In this document: positions 1 to 12,500 of the stretch, in pieces
Position numbering within the stretch: the first letter of the stretch is position 1
Layout: every line of letters begins with the position of its first letter
Source: Mycteria americana
Taxonomy: Eukaryota > Chordata > Aves > Ciconiiformes > Ciconiidae
NCBI RefSeq assembly: GCF_035582795.1
Contig: NC_134370.1
Span: forward strand, 42,023,501-42,087,500
Length of the DNA stretch: 64,000 nt
Direction of reading: 5' to 3'
Position numbers and translations under genes: made by a program
Notes under the pieces: model-generated
Told to the model about the DNA's origin: nothing
What the model saw: the letters and a program-made list of their open reading frames with translations, nothing else
The model's database searches: none

Positions 1-2575
1 TGCATCTGCACAGATGTGAGTGATTAATAATCTCTTCCAAACAAGTTTGTCAACAAGGAAAACATTACTGGCTTTTGCACTACTTCCCTTTTTGAGAGGC
101 CATCTCCTAATAATGCATCTGTTACTCAAGTTTTCTGTTAGCTTTATAAATGCCAAACAGCCTTTTCCAGTTTTAACAGTTAATCAAATGATTTATGAAA
201 GGTGCAAAAACATTAAATTGGCAGGAAAGAGAAAAACCGAGCTCCATCAATGTATTTGCAAATTTGACCTGAACAAAGCAACATATTTTCTCTAAAAAAT
301 AATGGAAAAGAGAGAGGAAACTTGAGCTACATCTTCCGCAAAAGGGAAAAGTGCTGCTGGGTCTGCAGAAAGTCTTGTGCTTGGGAGCAAGGAGTCACTG
401 TCAGTAGAAAGGACCTTCTCCCATACACACAGAAGACCCCATGATGCCTTGTTCAAAAGGGATAACAGTAACATAACACCAAAGAGAGCGCTGGTAGCAT
501 AAAAACATCGAAAACACGATATTAAACAAACCCATTTGAAAACGTCTGTTTCTGCCCATTTCTGTTGAGGAGCCCAACATGACATTAACATAGTCCTGCT
601 ATGTTACAGGGTGTGTTTTTGGAGTGCCCACTTTCAGTTCCCAACGTAAGCAAGAAATTTATGTGCCAGCAGCACCCAGGTCTTTAGAAATATCAGTAAT
701 ATGACATACACCACGTTTCGGCAAAAGAAACCTTTATACTGCAGATTTGACAAGCCGGTTGGCCTCAGATATGGCAAAAGCATGGGTTTTGGATCCACCT
801 CCCTCCAACCACAGGCCCCAAAACTAGACACACATCAGGGTCAGGAGCGGGAATCTGTTCCACCCCTCCAAAAGCCATCTGCAAAGTCTTGGGGCTCGCC
901 AAGCAACTGCTAATTCCCCTTAATTGCTGGAATGGGACCATCCCCTCCGCAAGGGGGGAGGGAGGGGAGGCAGCCCTGCACAGCCAGGAATTGCAGCCAG
1001 CTCTCCCTGCCCTGCCCTCGAGGGATGCTTGTCCCTGACTCCAGCCTCATGCATAACATTTGCTGGGAAAAACGGATCTCCTTGAAACCCTTAAATTGTG
1101 ATCCTGGTTGCACTTCTGGATGTAAACATGCAGGGTGATCTCTCGAAGAGCAAGCACGACACAGTGGCACGTATGACCTGGGTGGGAGCATAACTGGGAT
1201 GCCTTCACTTGTTAGTTTTATTCTGGCTCATCGCAGACAGCTTGGTGAAAATCCAAACATGCACATTTCCAACAAGCAGGATGAGGATCCTTCCTCCTCT
1301 CCCTCGCAGCTCTGCACACTGTTTTTTGGTTGTTAAAGGAAGGGGCAGTAACCGTGGCAAAACATCCTCCCATGTCCCCCACAACCCTGCACTCGGAGGG
1401 GTGTTTGCTGAACAGCCTGACTGGGGGCAGGGTGAGAAACGACCTGGATGGCACAACTAAAGGGATTACTGTAATAGGCTTAACTGCTGAGCTGGTAGCT
1501 GCAAAAGGCACATCTGAAGTCCCAAAAGCACAAACAGATTCTGCTCTCATCAGATACAGCCGTGGGTCTTTCTACATAGGATTAAAGATGGATTGACACA
1601 AGTTGCAAAAACAGTTTCATTAAAGAAAAAAGGAAGCATTCTCTATAAACTATAACACAAAAGAAAAATCAACACAGACCCTAAATTTCTGATGCTGACC
1701 TTACCAAGCCAAGCTTTGCTTCCTGCTTTAGCACATTCAAAAACCAGCCTCCAGTTTACGCTTGATCAGCTGCACGTATTACCAGTTGTTACAAACAATC
1801 TACAACAACATTTTCATCCCATCCCTGAAATTTCTAGGAAATTAATTGTATGTGAGCATGAAAAGAGAATCCGAGTTTGACAACGCTTGCCAGAACAATA
1901 TTCCTACATTTTGAGTATATAAACAACACACAAACCTGGTGACTGATCTAGCAAAGGCAGCTGTTGTTTAAATATCAAGCTCCCCTTCCCTTCTCACCTT
2001 ATTGGAAGCCCCAAACACAGCACGTGGTCCCCAGCAGCAAGGCAGGGCTCAGTGGTACCTACGCCATGTGCTCCAGGTGGCGCCAAGACTCACCTTTCCC
2101 AAGCAGGAGCCCAGGCACTCTCCTTCCACACCAGCAGATGCTTCTCCGTGACTCGGCGATGGGGTCCAATTTCCACCCATGCACTCGGCTGGGGGTCCCT
2201 CACATCCCACTGCTGTCCCTGCTCTTTCTAATGACAAGTAGCTGGAGAGATCTGCTTTCTGTTTCCTTCCCTCTACCCCTCAGTTAACAGCCACCTTTCA
2301 GGGATGTCTATGAGCCCAGAGGGAAGGTGGTAGCAGCACAGGTCTCACAGGACATGACAGGGCCTTGAAAAGGTGGGAACAGTCATGAGGAGGTGGAAGA
2401 CATGGAGGAATGGTGAGAAGATCAGCCCAGGAAGGCCAGAAGAACTGCTCTGAGAGGTGATTTGAAAGCGTATGATTTTTAGCTGCATTTCTGAGCTTTG
2501 TACAAACTCCCACTCACTTTGATGACAAGTACCACCACAACTGGTAGGTTTAATTGGGAATACTTGCAAACTCAT
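1..2575. other. Intergenic or intronic DNA, no supported gene
   Basis: Short open frames occur on both strands, but none has a convincing start context, splice sites or a recognisable domain. The stretch at about 930-1030 is GC-rich and unremarkable. If the minus-strand gene proposed from the 15.4 kb CpG island is real, this could be intron or 3' flank of that gene. I see no tRNA, repeat array or LTR here. Confidence 0.5.
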
Positions 2576-2579
2576 GCTG

Positions 2580-4172
2580 AGAATTACAGAATCACAGAAT
2601 CGTATAGGTTGGAAAAGACCTTTAAGATCATCGAGTCCAACCGTAAACCTAACACTACCAAGACCACCACTATACCATGTCCCTAAGCACCTCATCCAAA
2701 TGTCCTTTAAATACCTCCAGGGATGGCGACTCAACCACTTCCCTGGGCAGCCTGTTCCAATGCTTGATAACCCTTTCAGTGAAGAAAAATTTCCTAATAC
2801 CCAGTCTAAACCTCCCCTGGCGCAACTTGAGACCATTTCCTCTTGTCCTATCACTTGTTACCTGGGAGAAGAGACTGACCCCCACCTCTCTACAACCTCC
2901 TTTCAGGTAGTTGAAGAGAGCGATAAGGTCTCCCCTCAGCCTCCTTTTCTCCAGGCTAAACAACCCCAGCTCCCTCAGCCACTCCTCATAAGACTTCTGC
3001 TCCAGACCCTTCACCAGCTTCGTTGCCCTTCTCTGAACACACTCCAACACCTCAATGTCTCTCTTGTAATGAGGGGACCAAAACTCAACACGGTATTTGA
3101 GGTGCGGCCTCACCAGCGCCAAGTACAGGGGCATGATCACTTCCCTACTCCTGCTGGCCACGCTATTTCTGATACAAGCCAGGATGCCATTGGCTTTCTT
3201 GGCCACCTGGGCACACTGCTGGCTCATATTCAGGTGGCTGTCAACCAACACCCCCAGGTCCTTTTCTGCCTGGCAGCTTTCCAGCCACTCTTCCCCAAGC
3301 CTGTAGCATTGCATGGGGTTGCTGTGGCCCAAGTGCAGGACCTTGCATTTGTTGAACCTCATACAATTGGCCCCAGCCCATCGATCCAGCCTGTCCAGGT
3401 CCCTCTGCAGAGCCTTCCTACCCTCCAGCAGATCAACACTCCCACACAACTTGGTGTCATCTGCAAACTTACTGAGGGTGCACTCGATCCCTTCGTCCAG
3501 ATCATTGATAAAGATATTAAACAGAACTGGCCCCAACACAGAGCCCTGGGGAACACCGCTTGTGACCGGCCGCCAACTGGAGTAAACTCCATTCACCACC
3601 ACTCTTTGGGCCCGGCCATCCAGCCAGGTCTTTACCCAGCGAAGGGTACACCCATGCAAGCCATGAGCCACCAGCTTCTCCAGGAGAATGCTGTGGGAAA
3701 CCGTGTCAAAGGCTTTACTGAAGTCTAGGTAGACAACATCCACAGCCTTTCCCTCATCCACTAGGCAGGTCACCTTGTTGTAGAAGGAGATCAGGTTGGT
3801 CAAGCAGGACCTGCCTTTCCTGAACCCATGCTGGCTGGGCTTGATCCCTTGGTTGTCCTCTACGTGCTGCATGATGGCACTCAGGATGATCTGCTCCATC
3901 AGCTTTCCTGGTACCGAGGTCAGGCTGACAGGCCTGTAGTTCCCCGGGTCCTCCTTCCAGCCCTTCTTGAAGATGGGTGTCACATTCGCTAATCTCCAGT
4001 CAGCAGGGACCTCCCCAGTTAGCCAGGACTGCTGGTAAATGATGGAAAGGGGCTTGGTGAGCACTTCTGCCAGTTCCTTCAGTACTCTCGGGTGGATCTC
4101 ATCAGGCCCCATAGACTTGTGAGTGTCTAAGTGGTATAGCAGGTCACTAACCATTTCCCCCTTTAATAGCAT
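2580..4172 (-). mobile_element. CR1 non-LTR retrotransposon, 5'-truncated
   Basis: Read on the minus strand, this is the 3' part of a CR1 LINE. It has a reverse-transcriptase frame, a short 3' untranslated region, and a terminal run of ATTCTGTG/ATTCTGTA-type units near 2580-2600, typical of avian CR1. The apurinic endonuclease domain and ORF1 are missing, so the copy was truncated on insertion and cannot move alone. No target-site duplication is evident at either end, as is usual for CR1. The open frame has no stops, which suggests a fairly recent insertion. Plus-strand open frames over the same interval are antisense shadows. Confidence 0.95.
2670..4172 (-). CDS. CR1 ORF2 fragment, reverse transcriptase
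   Basis: A 500-codon uninterrupted frame encodes the C-terminal portion of CR1 ORF2. Reverse-transcriptase motifs are in the expected order: YLDFSKAFD at residues 148-156 (first catalytic aspartate region), [13 protein letters not shown] at 206-218, and FADD at 236-239 (the catalytic aspartate pair). The C-terminal part carries the usual CR1 tail, ending [11 protein letters not shown] before a TAG at 2670-2672. Full-length CR1 ORF2 is roughly twice this long and starts with an endonuclease, which is absent. The ATG at 4172 is therefore an internal methionine or junction codon, not the native start. With no promoter or 5' UTR, expression as a functional element is unlikely, although the RT core looks intact. 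Confidence 0.93.
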   Translation of the reverse strand: MLLKGEMVSDLLYHLDTHKSMGPDEIHPRVLKELAEVLTKPLSIIYQQSWLTGEVPADWRLANVTPIFKKGWKEDPGNYRPVSLTSVPGKLMEQIILSAIMQHVEDNQGIKPSQHGFRKGRSCLTNLISFYNKVTCLVDEGKAVDVVYLDFSKAFDTVSHSILLEKLVAHGLHGCTLRWVKTWLDGRAQRVVVNGVYSSWRPVTSGVPQGSVLGPVLFNIFINDLDEGIECTLSKFADDTKLCGSVDLLEGRKALQRDLDRLDRWAGANCMRFNKCKVLHLGHSNPMQCYRLGEEWLESCQAEKDLGVLVDSHLNMSQQCAQVAKKANGILACIRNSVASRSREVIMPLYLALVRPHLKYRVEFWSPHYKRDIEVLECVQRRATKLVKGLEQKSYEEWLRELGLFSLEKRRLRGDLIALFNYLKGGCREVGVSLFSQVTSDRTRGNGLKLRQGRFRLGIRKFFFTERVIKHWNRLPREVVESPSLEVFKGHLDEVLRDMV

Positions 4173-4190
4173 TAAATGCTATTTAATGCT
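4168..4190. repeat. 10-bp inverted repeat at the CR1 5' junction
   Basis: AGCATTAAAT is followed after three bases by its exact reverse complement ATTTAATGCT. It lies at the truncated 5' end of the CR1 copy, overlapping the first codons of the open frame. It may be a chance AT-rich palindrome, or a fold-back made when target-primed reverse transcription ended. Confidence 0.6.
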
Positions 4191-7190
4191 GTGCTTAAAA
4201 ATGTGTCGCTTTACTGCACATATACTGCATATCAGTACTTACACTTGAGGAATAAGTTAAGTATGCAGCTTTGTAAGTACCTAAGAAAGTCTCCAGATAA
4301 GGGAATAGCTCTCCTCCTCCTTGCGGAGTTAACACTTGTCTAAGCCACTGGAGGAACAGTGCTGCCCTCACTCTGCGAATGTAGGTCATAGCAATAAAAA
4401 TACCAATTAAAAAAAGAAAGGTACTTTGTTCAAGACAATCTAACGTGCCCTGTACAATACAATCTGTCTTCTAAGGGGCTGACTTGAGATCTTCATTAAA
4501 AAAAAAAAAAGTACAGCACAAATAAAATATCTGAGCTATTATTAAGCATACAGCAAGTCACTTCACATGAATGATCACACAGTAATTCACCTCTGCTTTA
4601 TAAAAAAGGAAATGTTTTTAAAGCAGTCCTTAAAAGGAAACAAATCCTCAAATTGAGAAGAGGATAATACTGCCTCCAGAGAAGCCAATGAAGAGACCAT
4701 TCCTCTTTTTATTTATTTTAATTCTTCCCCCATTGTTAAAGCTATAAATACAGAAAGATCAGCGTGTTCAGCTCTTTAAAGACTTCATATCTTTCACTTT
4801 GCAGTGTCTGTGGAAATAAATGGACTTTTCCTTCTTTCTAGCTGAAGTTTGTGTTGCCTCTTCTAGTGACTATTAGCAACATTAAGAGCAAAGACAAAAA
4901 GATGCAAGAACTATACACAGCTGCACATCCAAACCCCTTGTGCCTGCGAGCTCTCACCCTAAATCTTAAATCTGATTTCATACTTCTTTCTGTCTAGGAT
5001 ACACACCAAAGGCAAGCATACATTCACGCATACACACCACCTAGAATACTGAGAACTGGCTTTATAAGTGCTGAAATCCCCTCCTAGAGGATGGACTAGT
5101 CAAGGCTGCTACAGCACCACTGTAGTAGCATCAATATCTTAATTGTATCTTACAAAGATCAGGCACCACAAATACCCCAGTGGCATCTTGCCCATGCCCT
5201 CTGCCGTTGCTCCTCTGCTTCTTCCCCTGACACCGGATCCTTTCCCAGGCATTTCCCATTCATGGCATCTCTGCTCACTTTCAACTCCTTCTGCTGGAGG
5301 AGAACATGGTGCTCCACCAGCCCCACACCGTCTCCAGTGCCAGAGCACCAAGGCTGTGCCCCAGCTCAGAGAAATCACTGGGTATCTGCTGGGGGAGCAA
5401 GGGACAGGACTGCGCTGGGCAGACAGACTCTCATCCCAGAGGGAAAAGATCTCACAAGTCCCACACCATGCTGCACTAAAGCATTGCTCCAGCACCTCAA
5501 AACCTACCAAGCCCAGGCAAAGAGTCTCAATGGCACTTGAGCACTTCTTTCCAACAGCAGCACATTGCACTAAATGAACACGGCATAGTCTATTATACGA
5601 GAGCTACATTAAATACATCACACAAGCATTTAAGGCTGCATTGGGCTCTATCCCAACTATCCTATTCAGGAAAGTACTGGGAAACAAGCAAGTTCAGGCA
5701 TTTCCAGCTGTCTTCACAGCTCCTGTCACTGCACTGGCTATTCACCGCCAGCAAGTGCTTTAGTTGCCACCTCTTACAAAAGCAATACCTGCTTCAGTTT
5801 AGTCTACTACAGATCCACAATTGCCTCTCATGGTGTACTTAAAAAAAAAAAAAAAAACAAACCAACCAACCAAACAAAAAACACAACAATGCATCAGTCA
5901 CAAACAATTCATTGCAGAAGTTATTCCACTTCAGTGGTGCAGAGATTGCCATTAGTATTTTGCATGATACAGACCTGGAAGAAAAGTCAGTTACTATAGC
6001 ACTTGCGAGGGCAGAAAATGCGTGGCATAATCCCACATGCTGACATTCACTGTGTTGCTATTTCCCTCTCGGTAAGGTCCTACTCTGCTATGTAAACCAC
6101 AATGCATTTCTCCAAAACCTCCTGGGACACCCTTTAACACTGGAAGCTGGGGAGATGAAGAGAAGGGAGAAAAAAAAAAAAAATCAGCTTTATGATAGCC
6201 ATGAATTAATTCAGCCCAGAAAGCTCACTTTGAACAGATATACCTGAACCTTTGGTTTCTCTGGGAATTGAATCTGCAGCCTCTCAACCTACAACCAGGG
6301 ATTAAGTGATAGGGATCAGAGCTTACAGCTCCGAGGCTTTCACACCTCACCTGGGTCTCAGGGTGAGAAGCCTCTTCCTCCCACAAGCCACCCTGCTACC
6401 GCAACCACCAGCTCAGAGGGTAATGCGCCAGTGAAAACCAGTTTCCCTCACTCTAGGAAATTCAAGCAGTTCATCTCCATTGAACATCTGGAGTTGGTCC
6501 ACATGCTGAACACATCAAAAAGATTCTTACTGCTACTTAGATGAAAACTCATAATAAATGAACGAGGATCCTTTAGAAAGTAGCACGCTATTCTTATTAG
6601 CACTCGCATGCACACTAAATGTCATGCAATTAGTCAAAGTCTTAATGATAACATTTATACATGAGCTTACACAACAGATGGTACTGAACTGTGGGCCCCA
6701 ACTATGTGTGAGTACCCAAGACTACGAGGTGCAGTTACTTTTTCTGGTGTTTGAAAAGGGGTAAGGTGTATTTATTGGATTGTACATTTGTATATCCAGC
6801 TACTTTGAAATCACTTCAGCCTGTAAAGTGCAACTATGTACAGCACATCTGGAAACACAAGGCAATTACAAGCAGTAGCACCTTACCTATGAAAGATATA
6901 AAGGCTTCATTCACCTCGACACACATCGCAAGGAAAATGAATCCTTCTCACACAGTGTAAAAATTGTCTTTCTAAACCTATTTGTGCTTTAAAGTGTCCA
7001 GATATAGTTTATTAATTATATTTGTTATGCTGACTAGACAAACTATAGATTCATTTTTCTTGACATCAGGTAAACAAACTCAAATATGACTTGGATTTTC
7101 ATAATTATCAATCTGTTTTGGCCTTTTAAGTTGCTATGATGAGTTTTGCACACGCAATGAGATGAGACTTTGGAACCTCCACCTTGAAAA
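4191..7190. other. Non-coding stretch with simple repeats
   Basis: AT-rich sequence with no supported exon. An A17 run at 5841-5857 is followed by CAAA/CCAA-type low-complexity sequence to about 5886, and a shorter A run lies at about 6170-6182. The open frames at 5139-5577 on both strands overlap each other and show no domain or splice support. I see no promoter signature. Confidence 0.5.
5841..5886. repeat. A17 run followed by CAAA/CCAA low-complexity sequence
   Basis: Seventeen A residues are followed by CAAACCAACCAACCAAAC-like sequence and another A-rich stretch. It resembles a decayed retroposon tail, but no body is recognised upstream. Confidence 0.85.
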
Positions 7191-7194
7191 GGTT

Positions 7195-7418
7195 GGAGCT
7201 TCAGTGTCCCCACAGCTGCACATAACAGGAACCCATGTACAACCCCATTCTCAATGACATCAGGATATCTTTGCACAAATACAAAGATCACACGCTGTAA
7301 CACGTCATCTATGTGCTGAAAGTGCAGCTGGACAGAGGCAGGCAAAGCATTATCCACTTCACAATTTTTGCGAATCTTATGGCAGAAGGGCCAAACACTG
7401 ATCAGGTTATTATCCAAT
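7195..7418 (-). CDS. Possible internal coding exon of an unidentified minus-strand gene
   Basis: On the minus strand a good acceptor (pyrimidine-rich tract ending TTTGCAG) precedes an open block starting at 7418. The frame is rich in W, F, H and C residues and runs on to 7043. A plausible donor, CAAG followed by GTGGAG, lies near 7195, so the left end is uncertain. The peptide contains VWPFCHKIRK and FVQRYPDVIENG and looks like folded protein rather than low-complexity noise. I do not recognise the family. The entry phase (one base before the first full codon) fits the exit phase of the candidate first exon at 15262-15440, but not a direct join to the 9355-9549 block. It could be a chance frame. 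Confidence 0.33.
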
Positions 7419-7432
7419 CTGCAAATAAACAC

Positions 7433-9354
7433 AAGTAATTAATTTAGTAGCATGGCATCACATCTTGCAGGCTGAATTTCAACACAAAGCTATTACAGTG
7501 GCATTGCTTGAAGGAACAGAGCAATTCCCTATGATTTGTAGTATATAGTCTGCTTTCAGGCTACAACCATGAAAAGACCAAAAAGGAAGTCCTTGACATG
7601 GAAACAAGATTCCCAGATCGTTAACGAATAAAATGCAAAACAAACTATGAAGCCGACAAACATTTTTGTAGACTGCACAGTTATTGTAGAGTGGACAATT
7701 ATTTTAAATATTTGCTCATATCCAACTACAAGTGGACAGTATTAAAGCACTATTACCAGTGTGAGAGGGATTACAAAGTTAATGCAAACAGTCTACTTTT
7801 AACCTCTTAAGTACTTTGTGCGATATTAGCAAAGAAGTCTAATGGGAAGAATCATAAAAGGATTTTAAAGATTGGCAGCCACTCAATAAAATGGCCAAGG
7901 AAAGTTCCCTGTAGGCAGTTATAAAACGATGCCAGTCAATTCACCTGTGCCATGATGAACTGTGAGTTAAGCAGCACCATTTAGAAGTTAAGATCTTTAA
8001 GGAGTAACTGGTAGTTAATTGAAACATCAGCTCAGCTGGACAGGCACAGAGAAGAAAACAGCTAACAGCCTTTTCTATTGCATATCTGGTGCACCTGTAT
8101 CTTAAATATCATGTGTATCTCAGTTTCTTCCCTCTCCTCCACTCCCATTCCACCTTGGCACTGAGAAACACCGAATAAAGCTTGCAGGATGGACTGTCTC
8201 CACGCACGAGGTGGGAATCCCCCTCCCCAAAGCCACATTAGGTTCTTAAAGCAACAGATCTCCTTCCTTGGAGATTTTCAAAACCCAACTGGATCCTGAA
8301 ATACCTGACGTACCTTTGAGGTTAGTCTTGCTCTGAGCAGCAGGTAACATAAATTGTCTGTGATTGCCATCTCTACAAGTATTCTCATAGCCATTTATAC
8401 TTATTGAACTCTCAGCTGAACTCTGGCATTCCCTCTCAAAAACATTATAGATGCTTGTAGACAAGACACATGGTCTGAGTCTTCTCAGTGTAGATACTCG
8501 TTTTCTTGCAAGCATTCCCAAAGAAATTCTGAACAAAGTGTCAGAAGGCAAATAATCCACTTCTGATAAACGTGCTTCGGGCCCTGCTTTTGTTTTTAAA
8601 ATGTCCTTTGATAAACCATCTAATTACGTTTTGAAAGGGAGAAAAACTGAATAGGAAATTGCACATGCATGAAAACAAAGGCAATATCTGACAAGTCATT
8701 TTGTTAATTTGTGGATAATTGCTCATTACCACGAAATAAGGCTTTTGCACTGTTTCATGAAGAGTAGATAAGAAACCCTAGCCCATTACTAAGTATTGCT
8801 TTTGGTAAATGCAAGCTTCTCCTAGCACAACGAGTCTCCATAAAATCATGTTTCCATTAAACACATATGCTGGCATCCCAAAAGTAGTGGTGGAAACAGA
8901 ACACCGCATTCTGTAAAGTCATTTAATAGGGACCTTCACAGGCTTACATTCACCCTTTTCTGTCCATTCTTGCTTTGTTCACAGTGCTGCTTTGAACACC
9001 ACCTACCCCCACACTGCTTCTGCTCAGCGCCCTGTCCCACAAATATCCAACTTCAGCATTTTGAGATGAACATATATGTTCCTCTTCCTTCCTCTAAGTC
9101 TTGTTCACTTACCTATTGGACTAAAAATGTATTCCCTAAACTCTCAAAATCACAGACCATTGGCACTTTATATTCTTCATGCACCCTCTGTAAGCAGTAA
9201 AGCTCACTCCGAGTTCCCCGCTACGTGACTCACCTGCTGGTGTTGGATTTTCACTCCCATTTAAAGCAAGCTGACCTTGAGCCCTGATGTACCATCACTA
9301 GCCGAGCTGGCTAACAGCGCTTGCGCTGAAGGCAGCCACTGGCCTTGGAGTTAC
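7433..9354. other. Non-coding stretch, probably intronic if the flanking blocks are exons
   Basis: No convincing exon, promoter or RNA gene is visible. The only recognisable content is a short CR1-like fragment at about 8244-8320, listed separately. Base composition is AT-rich and similar to the flanks. Confidence 0.45.
8244..8320 (+). mobile_element. Short CR1-derived fragment
   Basis: The stretch TTGGAGATTTTCAAAACCCA and what follows resembles the conserved CR1 segment just upstream of the ORF2 stop codon (commonly rendered as ...LEVFKTQLD...), read on the plus strand. The fragment is short and diverged, and its ends cannot be set by eye. A repeat-library alignment would decide it. Confidence 0.4.
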
Positions 9355-9549
9355 TTCATCAGTGAATGGTGAGCGCGCTCTGGGAACTGTATGCCATTCG
9401 CATAGCCAAGCAGGTATTTTTGCAGCAATCGCCCTCAAGGTGCTTTCAAGGTCTTTTTCATCATCATAACAGCAGGAGTCATTTTTAAACCTTTCAAATA
9501 GTTTTAAATTAACTTCCCTGACAAAGTTTTCCAGAGCGATATAATCCAA
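9355..9549 (-). CDS. Possible internal coding exon of an unidentified minus-strand gene
   Basis: A pyrimidine-rich acceptor ending TTTATGTAG on the minus strand precedes an open block from 9549. A donor, GATGAA followed by GTAACT, sits at 9354, giving 195 bases, exactly 65 codons with phase 0 at both ends. The peptide mixes charged and hydrophobic residues (ALENFVREVNLKLFERFKND, then DDEKDLEST and AAKIPAWLCEW), looks helical, and is unlike the low-complexity frames around it. I cannot assign a family. In mammals SHLD2 and GLUD1 lie upstream of MINPP1, but nothing here matches GLUD1 and I cannot confirm SHLD2. It may be a chance frame. Confidence 0.37.
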
Positions 9550-12500
9550 CTACATAAAATTACATGCAGAAGAGCAGGGGTGCAAGGAAGACAAAGTACA
9601 GACCTTCAGAGCAGAAGAGAAACTACAGCTCAATTTAGATGTAGCTGTTTCATAGGTATGTAGATTCAAAGCCATTCCTATGCAGTTACTGAAGCACTAC
9701 CCAAGCCTTCCTAGCAAGCAAAAATCCATTCTGTGTACAAATAGGGCTTTTATAGCTTGGCACTGTGCTTGACTGCGGCGTCAAACTTTTCAATGCCTGG
9801 TAAATTTTTACTTCAAAGTGGCAGGAGACCTCATGCCAGAAGCCCATATGAAATGCCAGCTCAGTGGCAGAAGCGGTCAAAGTGTGGTATCAAGACATTC
9901 TATGGAAGGGTTTCAAGACAGATGTCTTAAAAGCGTTGTGCTATCTAGGGACGCACAGACTTATACTGCGAGGAAACCCTAGTAACAATCTTTATGACTC
10001 CTTTCCAATCAAGGGTAATATCTTTAACACTCTACCTTGCGAAAAGCACAGCAGTAGGGTCTCCTGTAGGTGGTGAGAGCTGTTTCTGTCTCTATTTAAC
10101 CCTTGGTTATTTTGCTGAAGTTGAGAATAAACAAGTGTTAAATGCCAGAGTTTTTGTGCAGACTATCCTCTACAAAAAACAGAAACAAACAAAAAAACAC
10201 CAAAACCTCCCAAAACAACAAACCTTCAGGTGCAAAAGGTGTTATTTCACGCATAAAAAACCCAGAAGTCAGACCCACGGACAACTGAAGAAAGCACAAC
10301 AGAGTTCCAAGACCAACAACCCAAACAGTTACCCTTTCTGCATTAGAACCTAAAACTATGGCTGCAGGAGAAGGAGAAATTTAATTTGAACTGAAAGCCT
10401 CTATATTCTCTACCATTTTTATAGAAGTATTTAAGGTTAAGTTAGTGTGAACAATGACCCTAAACAGATGTTAAGCATGAAGACTTTCAACATCCTGGGT
10501 TTTGCCACATCGTAATAAAAAAGAGATAGCAAAGCCCCATCGAAACCCGATCTGTCCACTCAGGGTCTCCGCCTCACATCTACGCAAATGCACTGTTAGA
10601 TTCACTTACAAGAGCAAATTTGCAAATGCTTATATGCTCTCCCATTGAAGTATTTCAATTCTCTGAATCTGCCATTTTAACATATTCAAGTATAAGACTT
10701 TAAATTCAATTAGCACAAACCTCAGTGCTCCCAACATTAAATTTGCAAGTGACATTTAATGGCATTCAACACACATGAAGCTAAGCTAATACACTAATGG
10801 ATCAGCAAGGAAAATTGTAAGACACTCCAAAACATGATGCTCTTTTTTAGTCAAGGAAATTAAAGGTGCAGGCTGCACCAGACAGTAAGAGATGACGGCT
10901 GTTAAAAATCATTCTTAAACCAAGGCTGCAAAAGCTCTCCTCTCCAGATACAAACACAGCTACAGCTGCACATAATATGAGAGCAAAGACAAAAAGCAGC
11001 TGCTTTATTCAGCAAAATCTCCTTCCAAACTGCTGGGGTTTGGGGGCAATATACCTAATGTAAGGCTGTTTCAGTTCTTAAGACAGGAATTACAACTTCT
11101 TCTGCAATTTTTATTTCTGTTTCCTCCTACCTCTTTTTCTGATGAAGGCTTAGGCAATGCAACCCCACTCGCCACCATTCCCCAGACCCACACCAACTGA
11201 TGCTCATGGGAGTGCTAAATTTTCCAAGCACTGTCCCAGCCAGCTGATAAGGATGCACGCTGCACCCCAAGAAGCCAGCCCAGCGAGGACACCTGAGGAA
11301 TTCTGCTAGCCTGCCTTCCCACTGCACACCTGCGCCTCACCCAACTTGGTAAGAAAGCTGCCAGTTTTCACACAGCTATGCTTCCTGCATTAGAAAAACC
11401 CAAAGCTACAGCACTTCAGGGATTCCCTTAAGCCTTTTTTCCAAGTGGCAATATGCTTTGCCTTAACTCCTTTAAATAAAGCAAGCTACCTCCAAAGAGC
11501 TTCAAAATCAGGGAGACAGAAGGCAGACCATGATGGGAAGTCTGAGAGAGAAAACAGCTTTAGAGTTATGGTTAAGAAGAGGGAGATTTTTGTTTGTTTG
11601 TTTAAATCTAAGCAAACTAGCACAAGCAAAACCTACGGTTAGTGAAGATGCTTTCACAATAAAGATTTATTAGCATTTTTGTTTGAATACGGATACCAGA
11701 GCAGCACCACACAAGCTGATGAAGGAAGTATCAACAGGACATGTTCTTGCTCCTCCAACTTGGATGAATGAACTGTAAAACCAGCAACAGCAATAACTAC
11801 ATATTAAAAGCTGCATTTATTTATGCACACATTAGAAGACACCCATTATAGTCTCCTAAATCAGACTTTCTTTTCCCTTAACAGCTCTTGGTCAAGAGCT
11901 ATCAGAACAAAGCTCAGGTGGTACTTTCAAGGATTTTTTTTCTCCCCTCAACTACATTAACACGTCCGATAAGACCAGAAACAATAGACAAACATTTTAA
12001 AGATGTTTAAATATTCACTTACGTTAATGAACTATACATAGCACAGGGAAACCAGTTACACTTAGTAGCTTATTAGGATGGATGTTCTTTTTGCCAACAA
12101 AAATCAAGCCCAAGTAACCCGCACCAAACACTGTCTCTGCTAAGCAGATTTTCAAAAGCATAAAATATATTTGGGATGAAAGTGTCACAAAAAGCCAGTA
12201 GGTTTCATGCTTTCTTCAGTCTTCTGCATTTCCCCCAGCCTTTTGCGGGGGGCAGGGGGAAGAGGACTTAATAATTAACTTGAATGATGCTACACACTTT
12301 GGGAATTCAAGCTGTATTAGAAGCCAGAGTTTCCAATCCACAGCACAGGAGTCATGCAGAACATCAGCCTTTGGAGGGCTGCCTGACCCTATCTGTGTGC
12401 TGGTGTCCTGAGTGCAAAAAGCCTCCCAATGACAACGAAATCCTCTGGAAAACATTGACAGTACATGGGAGCTTAGTTCATGACCTCAGATTCTAAAAAA

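Noticed and set aside
2574-3728. Plus-strand 384-codon open frame
   Set aside because: It is the antisense of the CR1 ORF2 frame and has no domain of its own.
7195-9549. Naming the minus-strand candidate exons SHLD2 or GLUD1
   Set aside because: Nothing matches GLUD1. The large N-terminal exon expected for SHLD2 is absent, and I cannot confirm the peptides from memory.
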